From positions 186,001-250,000 of the forward strand of contig NZ_JACHXA010000003.1 in NCBI RefSeq assembly GCF_014191775.1: a stretch of 64,000 nt of DNA. The letters are read 5' to 3'. The stretch comes from Limibacillus halophilus. GTDB lineage: Bacteria; Pseudomonadota; Alphaproteobacteria; Kiloniellales; CECT-8803. Under the pieces are notes generated by a model. That model was not told the DNA's origin, did not search any database, and saw only the letters and a program-made list of their open reading frames with translations. Below, piece by piece: positions 1-7,478 of this stretch (position 1 is the first letter of the stretch; the number at the start of each line of letters is the position of its first letter). Position numbers and translations under genes: made by a program.

Positions 1-483
1 AAGGATCATTTCGAAGTGACCTGCGACCTGAGCTTCGTCGACGTGATCGACGGTTGCGCCGAAGGCAGCGACGATCGGCGCGATACCTGGATCAATGAAA
101 CCATCCGCGCGCTCTACATCGAGCTTCACGCCATGGGCCACGCCCACTCTATCGAATGCTGGCACGAAGGTTGTTTGGCTGGCGGTTTGTATGGCGTGGC
201 GTTAGGTGGCGCATTCTTCGGCGAGAGCATGTTCAGTCGGGAAAGCGGGGCCAGTAAGGTTGCGCTGGTGCATCTCGTCGCGCGGCTGCGTCTGGGCGGC
301 TACAAGCTGTTGGATACGCAGTTCGTGACATCCCATCTTCGCCAATTCGGGGCCAAGGAGATCTCGCGGGAAGCTTATCGCAGCCAGTTGTCAAAGGTTG
401 TTGGACTGCCGGTTCAGTTCCCGGTGGAACTGCCTTCAACGGCACTGGAGGATTTCTTGCAATCCAGCAACCAGACGTCATAG
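1..483 (+). CDS. aat: Leucyl/phenylalanyl-tRNA--protein transferase, 5' truncated by window edge
   Basis: The visible 160 codons are the C-terminal part of Aat, which transfers Leu or Phe from aminoacyl-tRNA to N-terminal Arg/Lys of proteins and so marks them for ClpS/ClpAP degradation in the cytoplasm. The reading frame is open from base 1, so the true start lies outside the window; the GTG at 16 is an internal Val codon. Family motifs are clear: [18 protein letters not shown] and, about 20 residues on, [20 protein letters not shown]. Its 3' end overlaps the convergent DUF2155 gene by 70 bp. Placement beside DUF2155, mlaD and NDUFA12 is, from memory, a recurrent alphaproteobacterial neighbourhood. 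Confidence 0.95.
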   Translation, partial: KDHFEVTCDLSFVDVIDGCAEGSDDRRDTWINETIRALYIELHAMGHAHSIECWHEGCLAGGLYGVALGGAFFGESMFSRESGASKVALVHLVARLRLGGYKLLDTQFVTSHLRQFGAKEISREAYRSQLSKVVGLPVQFPVELPSTALEDFLQSSNQTS

Positions 484-854
484 ACCGGGTGCTCCAACGC
501 ATTGAGCGCCGGTGAAGAGGCAAACATCCATCCGGTAAATATGCGTTCGCCGGCAGCGTCGGCCCGATCATCGTCGATTTCCAGAAAGGCTGTGCTTTCG
601 GGGGTTTCCGTGGGCGGCGTCTTGCGACAGGTCCTGACGACAACCTTGAGGCTGCCAAAAGTGACTTCCTCGCCCAACGCCACTTCCATGGTCGATATAC
701 GGGCCGTCACTTTGTCCAGGCCTTGCAGAACCGCGTAATTGCCGGTGATCGTAAAGTCTTTGGCCGTAAGGGCCAGAGCCGGACTGTACGGCGCGGCGGC
801 GGCCACCAAGCCTGCAAGCGATAGCAAAGCTGTTGTTGTGCGGCCAAGGCGCAT
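414..854 (-). CDS. DUF2155 domain-containing exported protein
   Basis: A 146-residue protein with an N-terminal signal peptide (Arg-rich start, hydrophobic run, cleavage probably after ALA near residue 29) followed by a DUF2155 domain. Two cysteines (in VVRTCRKTP and WLLDCKK) may form a disulfide in the periplasm. The start was set at ATG 854 rather than GTG 872 because AGGAG lies 7 nt before ATG 854. The mRNA runs on from the 78-codon gene just upstream, whose stop lies within 11 nt of this start. Function unknown; the family is conserved in Alphaproteobacteria. The 3' end overlaps aat tail to tail. Confidence 0.85.
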   Translation of the reverse strand: MRLGRTTTALLSLAGLVAAAAPYSPALALTAKDFTITGNYAVLQGLDKVTARISTMEVALGEEVTFGSLKVVVRTCRKTPPTETPESTAFLEIDDDRADAAGERIFTGWMFASSPALNALEHPVYDVWLLDCKKSSSAVEGSSTGN

Positions 855-864
855 GAAGCGGCTC

Positions 865-1101
865 CTACTCACTTTTGTAAGGATTCTGCAGGGACTGCAC
901 CAAACGCAGCAGAACGTCTCTGACCTGTTGCTCGTCGCAGCCCATCAGAATTGCATCTTCCAGCGCGTCCTGCGCCATCTCACTGATTTCGGTGAGGTTT
1001 TCGTTCAAGACCTTGATCTTTTCGCGGCAAGACAAGGGTTGGCCGTCCGGCTGCAGCCACACCGGGATCGAAAAGCTATCCTGTTGCTTATCACCACTCA
1101 T
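865..1101 (-). CDS. Small conserved hypothetical protein (78 aa)
   Basis: A 78-residue acidic, helical, cytoplasmic-looking protein with no signal peptide or membrane segment. The sequence FSIPVWLQPDGQPLSCREKI followed by a helix with CDEQQVRDVLLRLV looks like a small folded domain with two Cys. It starts with ATG at 1101, 47 bp after the methyltransferase stop, and ends 10 bp before the DUF2155 start, so the genes are probably co-transcribed. I do not recognise a named family. Reality is supported by normal composition and the tight spacing to both neighbours. Confidence 0.7.
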   Translation of the reverse strand: MSGDKQQDSFSIPVWLQPDGQPLSCREKIKVLNENLTEISEMAQDALEDAILMGCDEQQVRDVLLRLVQSLQNPYKSE

Positions 1102-1148
1102 GACGCATCACTTATGCTGGGGCCCCTTGGGTCGCAAGCAATAATCGC

Positions 1149-1913
1149 TTACCTCAACTCCGCTTTGAAACGCAGTCGGACATAATCGGCGGTCCAGTTC
1201 CCGTCCGCATCGCAAAGTTGCGGCCGCAAGGCTTCGACCACCTCGGCGATGTATGCTGGCTGCTCCGCATCCGGCAGCAATCGAATAAAGTTCTCGCCGA
1301 AGGTTTCCAACCAAGCGCTCAGATCGCCTGGGAGCGGTGTGGGCCGTGGGATCAGCTCGATATAGCTAACCTTGAACCCATGACTCTGCAGCTTGTCCAA
1401 ATACTCCTGTGGTTGCGGAAAGTACCAGGGAATGGCTGATTCCCCATCAAAGTTGCGCCGATCAAGTGCCGCCACCAGCGCATCTTTGATGGTCTTGACG
1501 TTATCACCGCCGCCCATTTCTCCAACAAATCGCCCGCCGGGCTTCAGAGCGCGAGCGACCCCATCAAGAACTGCATCAGGATCAAGCATCCAGTGAAGGG
1601 CTGCGTTCGTGAAGACCGCATCGAACTCGGACTGAAAGGCAAGCTCCTGGCCGTTCACAACCCGTGCGTCCAACCCCCTGGCCTTTGCCGCGGCGATTTG
1701 GTCCGCACTGGCATCGACAGCCACAACATCCAAGCCGCATTCAACCAGTTTCTCCGTCAGCGCTCCGTCGCCACAGCCCAGGTCTAGAACGCGTTCCCCG
1801 GCCTTGGGTACCAACAGTTCGATCAACGGCTCGCCGAGTTTGGCGACAAAGCCGGCATTCCGGATGTAGCGTGCGGGATCCCAGTGTTGCGTCTGCCCAT
1901 TCTTAGCCGGCAT
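1149..1913 (-). CDS. Class I SAM-dependent methyltransferase
   Basis: A 254-residue Rossmann-fold methyltransferase. Motif I is VLDLGCGDGALTEKL at about residues 42-56, the acidic residue of motif II is in VVAVDAS near 63, and the post-II segment FDAVFTNAALHWM is near 100. The overall pattern resembles trans-aconitate 2-methyltransferase/Tam-like and UbiE-like proteins; the substrate cannot be read from the sequence. The ATG overlaps the mlaD stop by one base (TAATG), which indicates translational coupling. It separates mlaD from DUF2155 in a cluster where, as I recall, those two are often neighbours. Confidence 0.85.
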   Translation of the reverse strand: MPAKNGQTQHWDPARYIRNAGFVAKLGEPLIELLVPKAGERVLDLGCGDGALTEKLVECGLDVVAVDASADQIAAAKARGLDARVVNGQELAFQSEFDAVFTNAALHWMLDPDAVLDGVARALKPGGRFVGEMGGGDNVKTIKDALVAALDRRNFDGESAIPWYFPQPQEYLDKLQSHGFKVSYIELIPRPTPLPGDLSAWLETFGENFIRLLPDAEQPAYIAEVVEALRPQLCDADGNWTADYVRLRFKAELR

Positions 1914-2377
1914 TACTGGGCACCTTCGGCCGCCGCGTCGCTGAGGCTAAAAATAAAGCGCCCTAACATATCGACCACGTTGACGGAGCCTTGCGTGAAC
2001 TGAATACGCTCACCGGGTTTGAGAGTTTCCTCGGCGCCACCCGGCTCGATCTCGATATAGATGTTCCCCAACAAGCCATCGGGTACGATCCGCGCCGAGC
2101 TGTCCTGGGGCAAATTGATCCCCGGGATAATCGACAGGTCGACACGCGCCATGAAGGTCTCGGTATCAACGCGTTGTCCTGTGACGCTTCCTACCTTCAA
2201 TCCCGCAACCCGTACATCCGTACCGACGCTTACCCCCGAGGCGTTGTCGAAAGTTGCCCAAAGGGACGATCCCCCTGTCGTAGTGACCTGGGTCGCGTTG
2301 AAGGCAAAAATGAGAAACCCGCCGGCAACCAACAGAACCAGGCCGCCGATAATAGTTTCCAGTACGCTCCGGCTCAT
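1913..2377 (-). CDS. mlaD: MlaD-type MCE domain lipid-transport protein
   Basis: A 154-residue inner-membrane anchored protein with one N-terminal helix (about residues 8-27) and a periplasmic MCE domain (about 38-115, with GVSVGTDVRVAGLKVGSV typical). MlaD forms a hexameric ring on the MlaFEDB ABC transporter that moves phospholipids between the outer and inner membranes. The Mla ATPase and permease genes are not in this window, so the partner subunits must be encoded elsewhere. ATG 2377 is preceded by GAGGAAG at good spacing. It is probably expressed with NDUFA12 upstream and is coupled to the methyltransferase downstream. Confidence 0.92.
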   Translation of the reverse strand: MSRSVLETIIGGLVLLVAGGFLIFAFNATQVTTTGGSSLWATFDNASGVSVGTDVRVAGLKVGSVTGQRVDTETFMARVDLSIIPGINLPQDSSARIVPDGLLGNIYIEIEPGGAEETLKPGERIQFTQGSVNVVDMLGRFIFSLSDAAAEGAQ

Positions 2378-2435
2378 GCGCTCACTTCCTCATTCTTGGC
2401 GTTCGTTCCTGCAATCATCTTCACGGTCGAGGCCC

Positions 2436-2813
2436 TTACTCCGGTTTCCAGGCCTCATAATCGCCGCCGGTCGCGGCCCGTTGACCGCCTTTAAGCGTAT
2501 GTCCTGGCGGGCGATAGGCTAAATCTGTTCCCGTTAGATTCGGCAAATGCTCTTTCTCCCATGGCTTGCGAGACGGGGCGGTATGCGTGGGCGCCTGATC
2601 GATTGTGTGATGAAGCCATGCATGCCAGTCGGGCGGTACTTTGCTCGCTTCGGCCTTGCCGTTGTAGATCACCCAGCGGCGCTCCCGGCGCAAAGAACCG
2701 ACGTCCAGTTTCTTCGCACCGCGCTCGCGGTAATAGATATTGCCAAATTCGTCACGGCCAACCTCTTCACCCTTGCGGCGCGTGAAAAACCAGGTGCCAA
2801 AGTCAAAGAACAT
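2436..2813 (-). CDS. NADH:ubiquinone oxidoreductase accessory subunit NDUFA12
   Basis: A 125-residue homologue of the mitochondrial complex I subunit NDUFA12 (B17.2), an accessory subunit of the peripheral arm found in alphaproteobacterial complex I. Typical features are the early GTWFFTRRKGEEVGRDEFGN stretch, a Tyr-Arg-Glu-Arg segment, RRWVIYNG and PPDWHAWLHH. The C-terminal third is polar with the TGTDLAYRPPGH motif. It heads the leftward cluster that continues with mlaD. The core nuo genes are not in the window. Its presence is one of the better taxonomic indicators here. Confidence 0.93.
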   Translation of the reverse strand: MFFDFGTWFFTRRKGEEVGRDEFGNIYYRERGAKKLDVGSLRRERRWVIYNGKAEASKVPPDWHAWLHHTIDQAPTHTAPSRKPWEKEHLPNLTGTDLAYRPPGHTLKGGQRAATGGDYEAWKPE

Positions 2814-3005
2814 GGAGCTCGTCTCTTTTCCTGCCTCGGATCAAAGCATATGCGCGGGCGGACTATTGCACCTGATCGTCGCTCCGTCCAGCCCGACCGA
2901 CCGTTTGGTGCGCCTGCGGCATTGCAATCGCTGGACAGCACCACAGACCAACCCCTATAGCTTTGTCGTTGAACAGCTATTTGGCAAGCCGGGGTTGAGA
3001 AGCAT

Positions 3006-4037
3006 ATGACGGATTTCTGGCGGGATTGCGGCTTTGTACTGCTTGAACGGGAAGAAAACGGATTCTTGCGTGTAACGGATGACTTCCTGCGCGCTTATTT
3101 CAAGCGTCCGGAGATCCGCCCGGTCGAAGAGTCCTGCGCCGCCGAACGGAAGCTGCACGACGCATTGCTGCGCAACCCACGCCAAGCTGTATCCGACAAG
3201 CAGCTGACGGACCTGGCCGACCCGGACGCGCGGGAGAATTACCAGATTGTCCTGGCCTTCCGCGACCGGCTGGTTGCGGCAGGCACCGTCGAGGGTTGCT
3301 ATCTAAATCTTTTCCGCGACGCCAGCGGGTCGGCTGAGGGAATCCCTGTTCCGCCACTCTTTGTTGATCAAATGACCCATGTGATCCTACGCAACATCCT
3401 AGACGGCGTCGCAGATCCCCTCCGGGCACGCGCCGGCGAGTTCTTTTTCCGCCCCCAGAAAGTCACCATCAACGACGGACACATCATGGCCGCCGACGAG
3501 GAGATCGTCGAAATGTACGCCAGCAGCGGCGGATTTGGGTCACTTGGGCAGTTGCTGGTTGAAGCCCAAACCCCTTTGCGGACCATTGACCTAGATGTTC
3601 TGACGGTCGAGAACGCCGAGATGTACTGGCTGCGCGATCAGAAGTACGACACCGTGCTCAACCTGAACTTTTCAGGCGATGGCCTAGATGCCCTTTGCCG
3701 GGTCCTGGAATCTTGGGTGCAACATTTCCTTGATGTTGCCGTTTCCATCCAACCTGTTCAGCAAATTACGGACGAACGCTGGGTCTGGCATATTGGTTTG
3801 GAGCAAGAAGGCACGCGATTGCTCAATGATCTCTACCAAGGCGTGGACGTTGGCGAAGCCCGCTTGGCCCGCTTGCTGTCCCTGTTTCGGTTGGACTTCG
3901 CCGACCCTCAGGAGATGCGGCCCGATATCGCCGGGCGTCCGGTCTACCTTGCCTTGTCCACTAACGAACAGGGCATTGTCCGTTTGAAGCCGCAAAATCT
4001 GCTAGTCAATCTCCCCCTTGCCGCCAAGGCGTCATGA
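3006..4037 (+). CDS. DUF6352 family protein
   Basis: A 343-residue soluble protein starting MTDFWRDCGF, with a conserved PVEESCAAERKLHDALL segment near residue 40 and DPDARENYQ near 75. No signal peptide, membrane helix or catalytic motif is evident. I match it to DUF6352 from memory of proteins with the same opening and PxEESCAAER motif; the assignment is moderate. The stop overlaps the next start (ATGA at 4034), so it is translationally coupled to the EamA exporter, but that does not reveal its role. Function unknown. Confidence 0.7.
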   Translation: MTDFWRDCGFVLLEREENGFLRVTDDFLRAYFKRPEIRPVEESCAAERKLHDALLRNPRQAVSDKQLTDLADPDARENYQIVLAFRDRLVAAGTVEGCYLNLFRDASGSAEGIPVPPLFVDQMTHVILRNILDGVADPLRARAGEFFFRPQKVTINDGHIMAADEEIVEMYASSGGFGSLGQLLVEAQTPLRTIDLDVLTVENAEMYWLRDQKYDTVLNLNFSGDGLDALCRVLESWVQHFLDVAVSIQPVQQITDERWVWHIGLEQEGTRLLNDLYQGVDVGEARLARLLSLFRLDFADPQEMRPDIAGRPVYLALSTNEQGIVRLKPQNLLVNLPLAAKAS

Positions 4038-4960
4038 CGACAACCAATCCCGACTCGGGACACCCGCCAAATCTGGCGAACCGGCTGGATGGCAGAGTCT
4101 GGGCCTTAATCGCTGCTTCCTCGTTGGGCCTGAACACCACTTTGGCGAGTCTTGCCTATGGACTGGGCGCAACGCCGCTGTTGATCGCAGCGGTCCGCGC
4201 GCTGGTCGCGGCCTGTATCCTGGGCTTCTGGCTACGTTCGCGGGGAATGCTCGCCTTTCACCCTAGGGACTGGAAGGCTTTGTTTGTCGCAACATTGGCT
4301 ACGACCGGCGTTTCACTCGGCTACCTGGGTTCGGTTTTCTTCATACCGGTTTCTCTAGCAGCGATCATTTTTTACACCTTCCCGCTCGTGGTGGCAGGCG
4401 CAAATGCGCTCATCGAACGGCGTATGCCGACAGCAGGCGAGAGTGGTCTTTTCTTGCTGGCTTTCGCGGGTTTGGTCCTGGCGATCGGTCCCTCGTTCCA
4501 GTCCCTGGATTGGCGCGGCATAGCTCTGGCTGGCCTTGCCAGCACCTCCTCAGCCACGCTCTTCATTGTCGCGGCGCGCAGATTGGGACACCTCAACGAT
4601 CTGGCCGTGTCGTTTCAGATCAACCTTTTCGGGGGCGGCGTAGTCGCGCTTGGCGCTTTGGCCTTGTTCCCAAGCATGCTGGTCCTGCCCGGCAACGTCG
4701 CCGGTGTCGCTTTGATCGGCGCGATTTGCCTTGCCTATCTTGTGGGCGTCACAACACTCTTTACCGCCGTTAAGCAAGCCGGCCCCGCCAAAACAGCTCT
4801 TTTTTTCAACATCGAACCGCTGGTCTCCATCGCGTTGGCGTTCCTGTTACTGGGCGAGCGTTTTTCCGGTCCGCAGCTGCTTGGAGGTGCTTGCGTCATC
4901 ACGGCTTTAATGCTGGGCAGCTTGCAACGGGCCCATCGGCCCTTGCCGCCCACAGCCTGA
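4034..4960 (+). CDS. EamA/DMT family transporter
   Basis: A 308-residue integral membrane protein with about ten hydrophobic helices in two EamA repeats, as in the drug/metabolite transporter superfamily (RhaT/YdcZ-like). The first half ends near residue 140 with GPSFQSLDWRGI and the second repeat closes with FNIEPLVSIALAFLLLGE, the usual Pro-Glu-containing signature of repeat two. Family members usually export amino acids or other small metabolites; the substrate here is unknown. It is coupled by a 4-bp overlap to the DUF6352 gene and converges with the creatinase gene, leaving a 16-bp gap. Confidence 0.88.
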   Translation: MTTTNPDSGHPPNLANRLDGRVWALIAASSLGLNTTLASLAYGLGATPLLIAAVRALVAACILGFWLRSRGMLAFHPRDWKALFVATLATTGVSLGYLGSVFFIPVSLAAIIFYTFPLVVAGANALIERRMPTAGESGLFLLAFAGLVLAIGPSFQSLDWRGIALAGLASTSSATLFIVAARRLGHLNDLAVSFQINLFGGGVVALGALALFPSMLVLPGNVAGVALIGAICLAYLVGVTTLFTAVKQAGPAKTALFFNIEPLVSIALAFLLLGERFSGPQLLGGACVITALMLGSLQRAHRPLPPTA

Positions 4961-4976
4961 CGCCCACAGCAGGCAT

Positions 4977-6182
4977 CTATGCCTTGATGATGTTGTGTTC
5001 AGGACCGTAGGGAAATCCGGTAATGTTTTCGGCGCCGTCGTGGCCCAGCACCAATATGTCGTGCTCCCGATATCCGCCGGCGCCGGGTTGTCCTTCCGGA
5101 ATCATGATCATCGGTTCCATGGAAACCACCATCCCCGGTTCCAAGATCGTTTCCACATCCTCGCGTAGTTCCAGACCGGCTTCCCGTCCGTAATAATGCG
5201 ATAGGACACCGAAGGAGTGGCCGTAACCAAAGGTTCGGTTCGCAAGCAAGCCGTAACGCGCATAGATTTCGTTGAGCTCGGCCGCGATATCGCAGCAACG
5301 CGCGCCGGGTTTGATGAGTGTCAAGCCGCGCTCGTGCACCTCAACATTGATGGCCCAGGTTCTTAGATGCGCATCGCTTGCGTGCTCCAGGAACAAAGTG
5401 CGTTCCAACGCGGTATAGTAGCCCGCGATCATAGGGAAGCAGTTGAGCGACAGAATTTCCCCCTTCTGTACCTGGCGACTCGTCACTGGATTGTGGGCGC
5501 CATCGGTATTGATGCCGGATTGGAACCAGGTCCAGGTATCCATAAGCTCGGCGTCGGGATAGGTTTCGGCGATCGCCCGCACCATGGTTTGGGTCGAATG
5601 CAGGGCAATCTCGTATTCCGGCACGCCTTCCGACAGAGCCTCCACGCACGCCGCGCCGCCCAGGTCGGCGATCCGTGCGCCGTTACGTATTACCGTGATT
5701 TCCTCGGGCGACTTGATCATCCGCTGCCGCATGACGGCCGACGATAGGTCTTTTATCGGCGAGCTTGGAAAGGCTTCCTGCAATCTGCCATAGGTTTCTA
5801 GACTGAGGTGGTCGAATTCGACACCAATTCTCGCGTCGGCGGGAACGAGCCTCTGGAGCGCTTTGAAGTAGTTGTCGCGATCCCAATCGGTATAGACGAC
5901 GTTCTCGCCTACCGTTCGGCGCCCGGGCTGTCCGCCGTCAATGTTCGCCGAAACGCTCGTAATCTGCTCCTGGGTCACAACCAATGCGTAGCGCCGCCCG
6001 AAGCTGCAATAGAGGAAATCGCTGTAATAATCGATGCAGTGGATCGATGTGAGTACCGCAGCGTCAACCCCAAGGTCAGCCATGATCAGGCGCAACCCCT
6101 TCACGCGCCGTTTCATTTCCTTGGAAGAAAAGGTCGGCGTCACTCTCCGACCATTCTTTATCTGCTTCATGGATTCGAGCAT
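4977..6182 (-). CDS. Creatinase (creatine amidinohydrolase)
   Basis: A 401-residue pita-bread fold enzyme of the M24 superfamily that hydrolyses creatine to sarcosine and urea. It resembles Pseudomonas creatinase over its full length as I remember that sequence: NYYSDFLYCSFGR-like (here DYYSDFLYCSFGRR), SANIDGGQPGRRTVG, DTWTWFQSGINTDGAHNPVT, GYGHSFGVLSHYYGREAGLE and GGYREHDILV near the end. Creatinases use His residues rather than the dinuclear metal site of true aminopeptidases. ATG 6182 is chosen because AAGGGA lies about 8 nt upstream and the length then matches the family; an in-frame ATG at 6257 would add 25 residues. No sarcosine oxidase or urease genes are nearby. It is divergent from a LysR regulator. 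Confidence 0.92.
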   Translation of the reverse strand: MLESMKQIKNGRRVTPTFSSKEMKRRVKGLRLIMADLGVDAAVLTSIHCIDYYSDFLYCSFGRRYALVVTQEQITSVSANIDGGQPGRRTVGENVVYTDWDRDNYFKALQRLVPADARIGVEFDHLSLETYGRLQEAFPSSPIKDLSSAVMRQRMIKSPEEITVIRNGARIADLGGAACVEALSEGVPEYEIALHSTQTMVRAIAETYPDAELMDTWTWFQSGINTDGAHNPVTSRQVQKGEILSLNCFPMIAGYYTALERTLFLEHASDAHLRTWAINVEVHERGLTLIKPGARCCDIAAELNEIYARYGLLANRTFGYGHSFGVLSHYYGREAGLELREDVETILEPGMVVSMEPMIMIPEGQPGAGGYREHDILVLGHDGAENITGFPYGPEHNIIKA

Positions 6183-6257
6183 TGCGGCATTTCCCTTAAC
6201 TGAAACGAATGTGGACCGTTCCTGTGATGAGGGTGTGTAGAGCATTTCGTAAATCAA

Positions 6258-6292
6258 ATAAATTTTGTTATACTTTCCATTCTATAAATTTT
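6258..6292. promoter_or_regulatory. AT-rich intergenic direct repeats, candidate LysR operator
   Basis: The gap between the divergent creatinase and LysR genes is strongly AT-rich against a GC-rich background. It contains the nonamer ATAAATTTT twice, at 6258-6266 and 6284-6292, 26 bp apart. LysR-type regulators usually bind such divergent intergenic regions at AT-rich dyads of the T-N11-A type. The site is inferred from position and repetition only. Confidence 0.4.
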
Positions 6293-6305
6293 ATTAATGT
6301 AAAGC

Positions 6306-7196
6306 ATGTTACTACCGCTTGATCTCCTACACAGCTTTCTGACGGTCATAACAGTTGGCTCTATGAGCCGGGCCTGTCGATCGCTGGGACGAACACAGGC
6401 CGCTGTATCCTTGCAGATACAACGCCTTGAGGACTTGTCGGGCGGAAAACTGATAGAGCGTCGGACACGTCCTTTGCAGACCACGCCCCGCGGTGAACTG
6501 GTCTTGCAGCATGCGCGCGACATGCTGGAAATGAACGCTGCTTTTGTGGCCCGTCTTAAGGATGACGAGGTGTCCGGTAGTTTGCGGGTCGGAATTCCCA
6601 ACGACTTCGCCACACGTTTCCTGCCTCGCGTTCTGGCGGCCTTTGTCAGATCGCATCCGGGAATCTCTCTCGAGGTCGAGTCGGACATCAGCGATCGCTT
6701 GAGCGCGCGCTTCTCGGACGGCGAACTCGACCTTGTTCTAGCAATCCGCGGCCAGCACGGTTGGGACAGGCCATCCCGCGTATGGCACGACCCGCTAGTT
6801 TGGATCGGCCAAAGGGCGGCGATAGCGAAAAAGGCAAGGAGTCACCGACCGCAGTCCCCCCTCTCCCTTGTTACCTATCCTGAAGGCTGCGGCTATCGCC
6901 GGCGCATGCTGACGGCCCTGGAGCGAAATGAAATCGCACATCGAATCGCTTATACCAGTCTTGATCTTAGCGGCCTGTCGGTTGCAGTCGAAAATGGCTT
7001 AGGCATCACGGCCCTCGCGCAGCATACCCTACCGACACCCCTGAAATCCCTGATCCTGACTGACTCACTTTTACCGCCGCTCGAGCAGGTGGAAATTGGG
7101 CTTCTCTGCAAAGAGGAAAGCCTTTCACCGCGCGCGCTCAACACGCTACGAGACAGTTTTATCGAAGCCCTGGATTCACGCCTTTTCCAGACATAG
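6306..7196 (+). CDS. LysR family transcriptional regulator
   Basis: A 296-residue LysR-type regulator with an N-terminal winged helix-turn-helix (about residues 3-62, including SMSRACRSLGRTQAAVSLQI and RLEDLSGGKLIERR) and a periplasmic-binding-protein-like effector domain from about residue 88. It starts at ATG 6306 with a weak ribosome site. Being divergent from creatinase across a short AT-rich gap, it most likely controls that gene in response to creatine or a related compound; this is the usual logic of LysR/target pairs and is not shown directly. The C-terminal segment looks complete. Confidence 0.9.
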   Translation: MLLPLDLLHSFLTVITVGSMSRACRSLGRTQAAVSLQIQRLEDLSGGKLIERRTRPLQTTPRGELVLQHARDMLEMNAAFVARLKDDEVSGSLRVGIPNDFATRFLPRVLAAFVRSHPGISLEVESDISDRLSARFSDGELDLVLAIRGQHGWDRPSRVWHDPLVWIGQRAAIAKKARSHRPQSPLSLVTYPEGCGYRRRMLTALERNEIAHRIAYTSLDLSGLSVAVENGLGITALAQHTLPTPLKSLILTDSLLPPLEQVEIGLLCKEESLSPRALNTLRDSFIEALDSRLFQT

Positions 7197-7310
7197 TGCC
7201 ACCCGCCTCGACTGCCGATGACCTCTCGTTTTTACCGCTAATCACCAATAAACAGGGGTGTCAATCAGCCCTGTGAGGTTGAGCAATTTTTCCGAATAAC
7301 TTAGTGACAC

Positions 7311-7357
7311 CAACTGTATATTGTGGTTTCATTTAGTTTCGACACTAGGGAATGTGA
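7311..7357 (+). promoter_or_regulatory. Paired NrdR-box-like operator upstream of nrdJ
   Basis: Two 16-bp sites resembling the NrdR box (acaCwAtATaTwGtgt) lie at 7311-7326 (CAACTGTATATTGTGG, 12 of 16 positions) and 7342-7357 (ACACTAGGGAATGTGA, 11 of 16, with intact outer arms). Their start-to-start distance is 31 bp, three helical turns, which is the spacing known for NrdR box pairs. They lie 122-168 bp before the nrdJ start, so NrdR, sensing ATP/dATP, probably represses nrdJ here. Confidence 0.65.
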
Positions 7358-7478
7358 TTAAACTCTTCTCGTTTCCTAGCAAGGCGACTGGGGGGCGCCG
7401 TCCTGGCCTCATTTTCATGTCGGTGCCGCCCTCCTGTTGCGCAGGGCAAAAACACGTAAAACCAAAGGAGCGTCAGGT

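Noticed and set aside
7197-7478. Cobalamin riboswitch upstream of the B12-dependent reductase
   Set aside because: No B12-box-like sequence was seen; the paired NrdR-like sites explain the region better.
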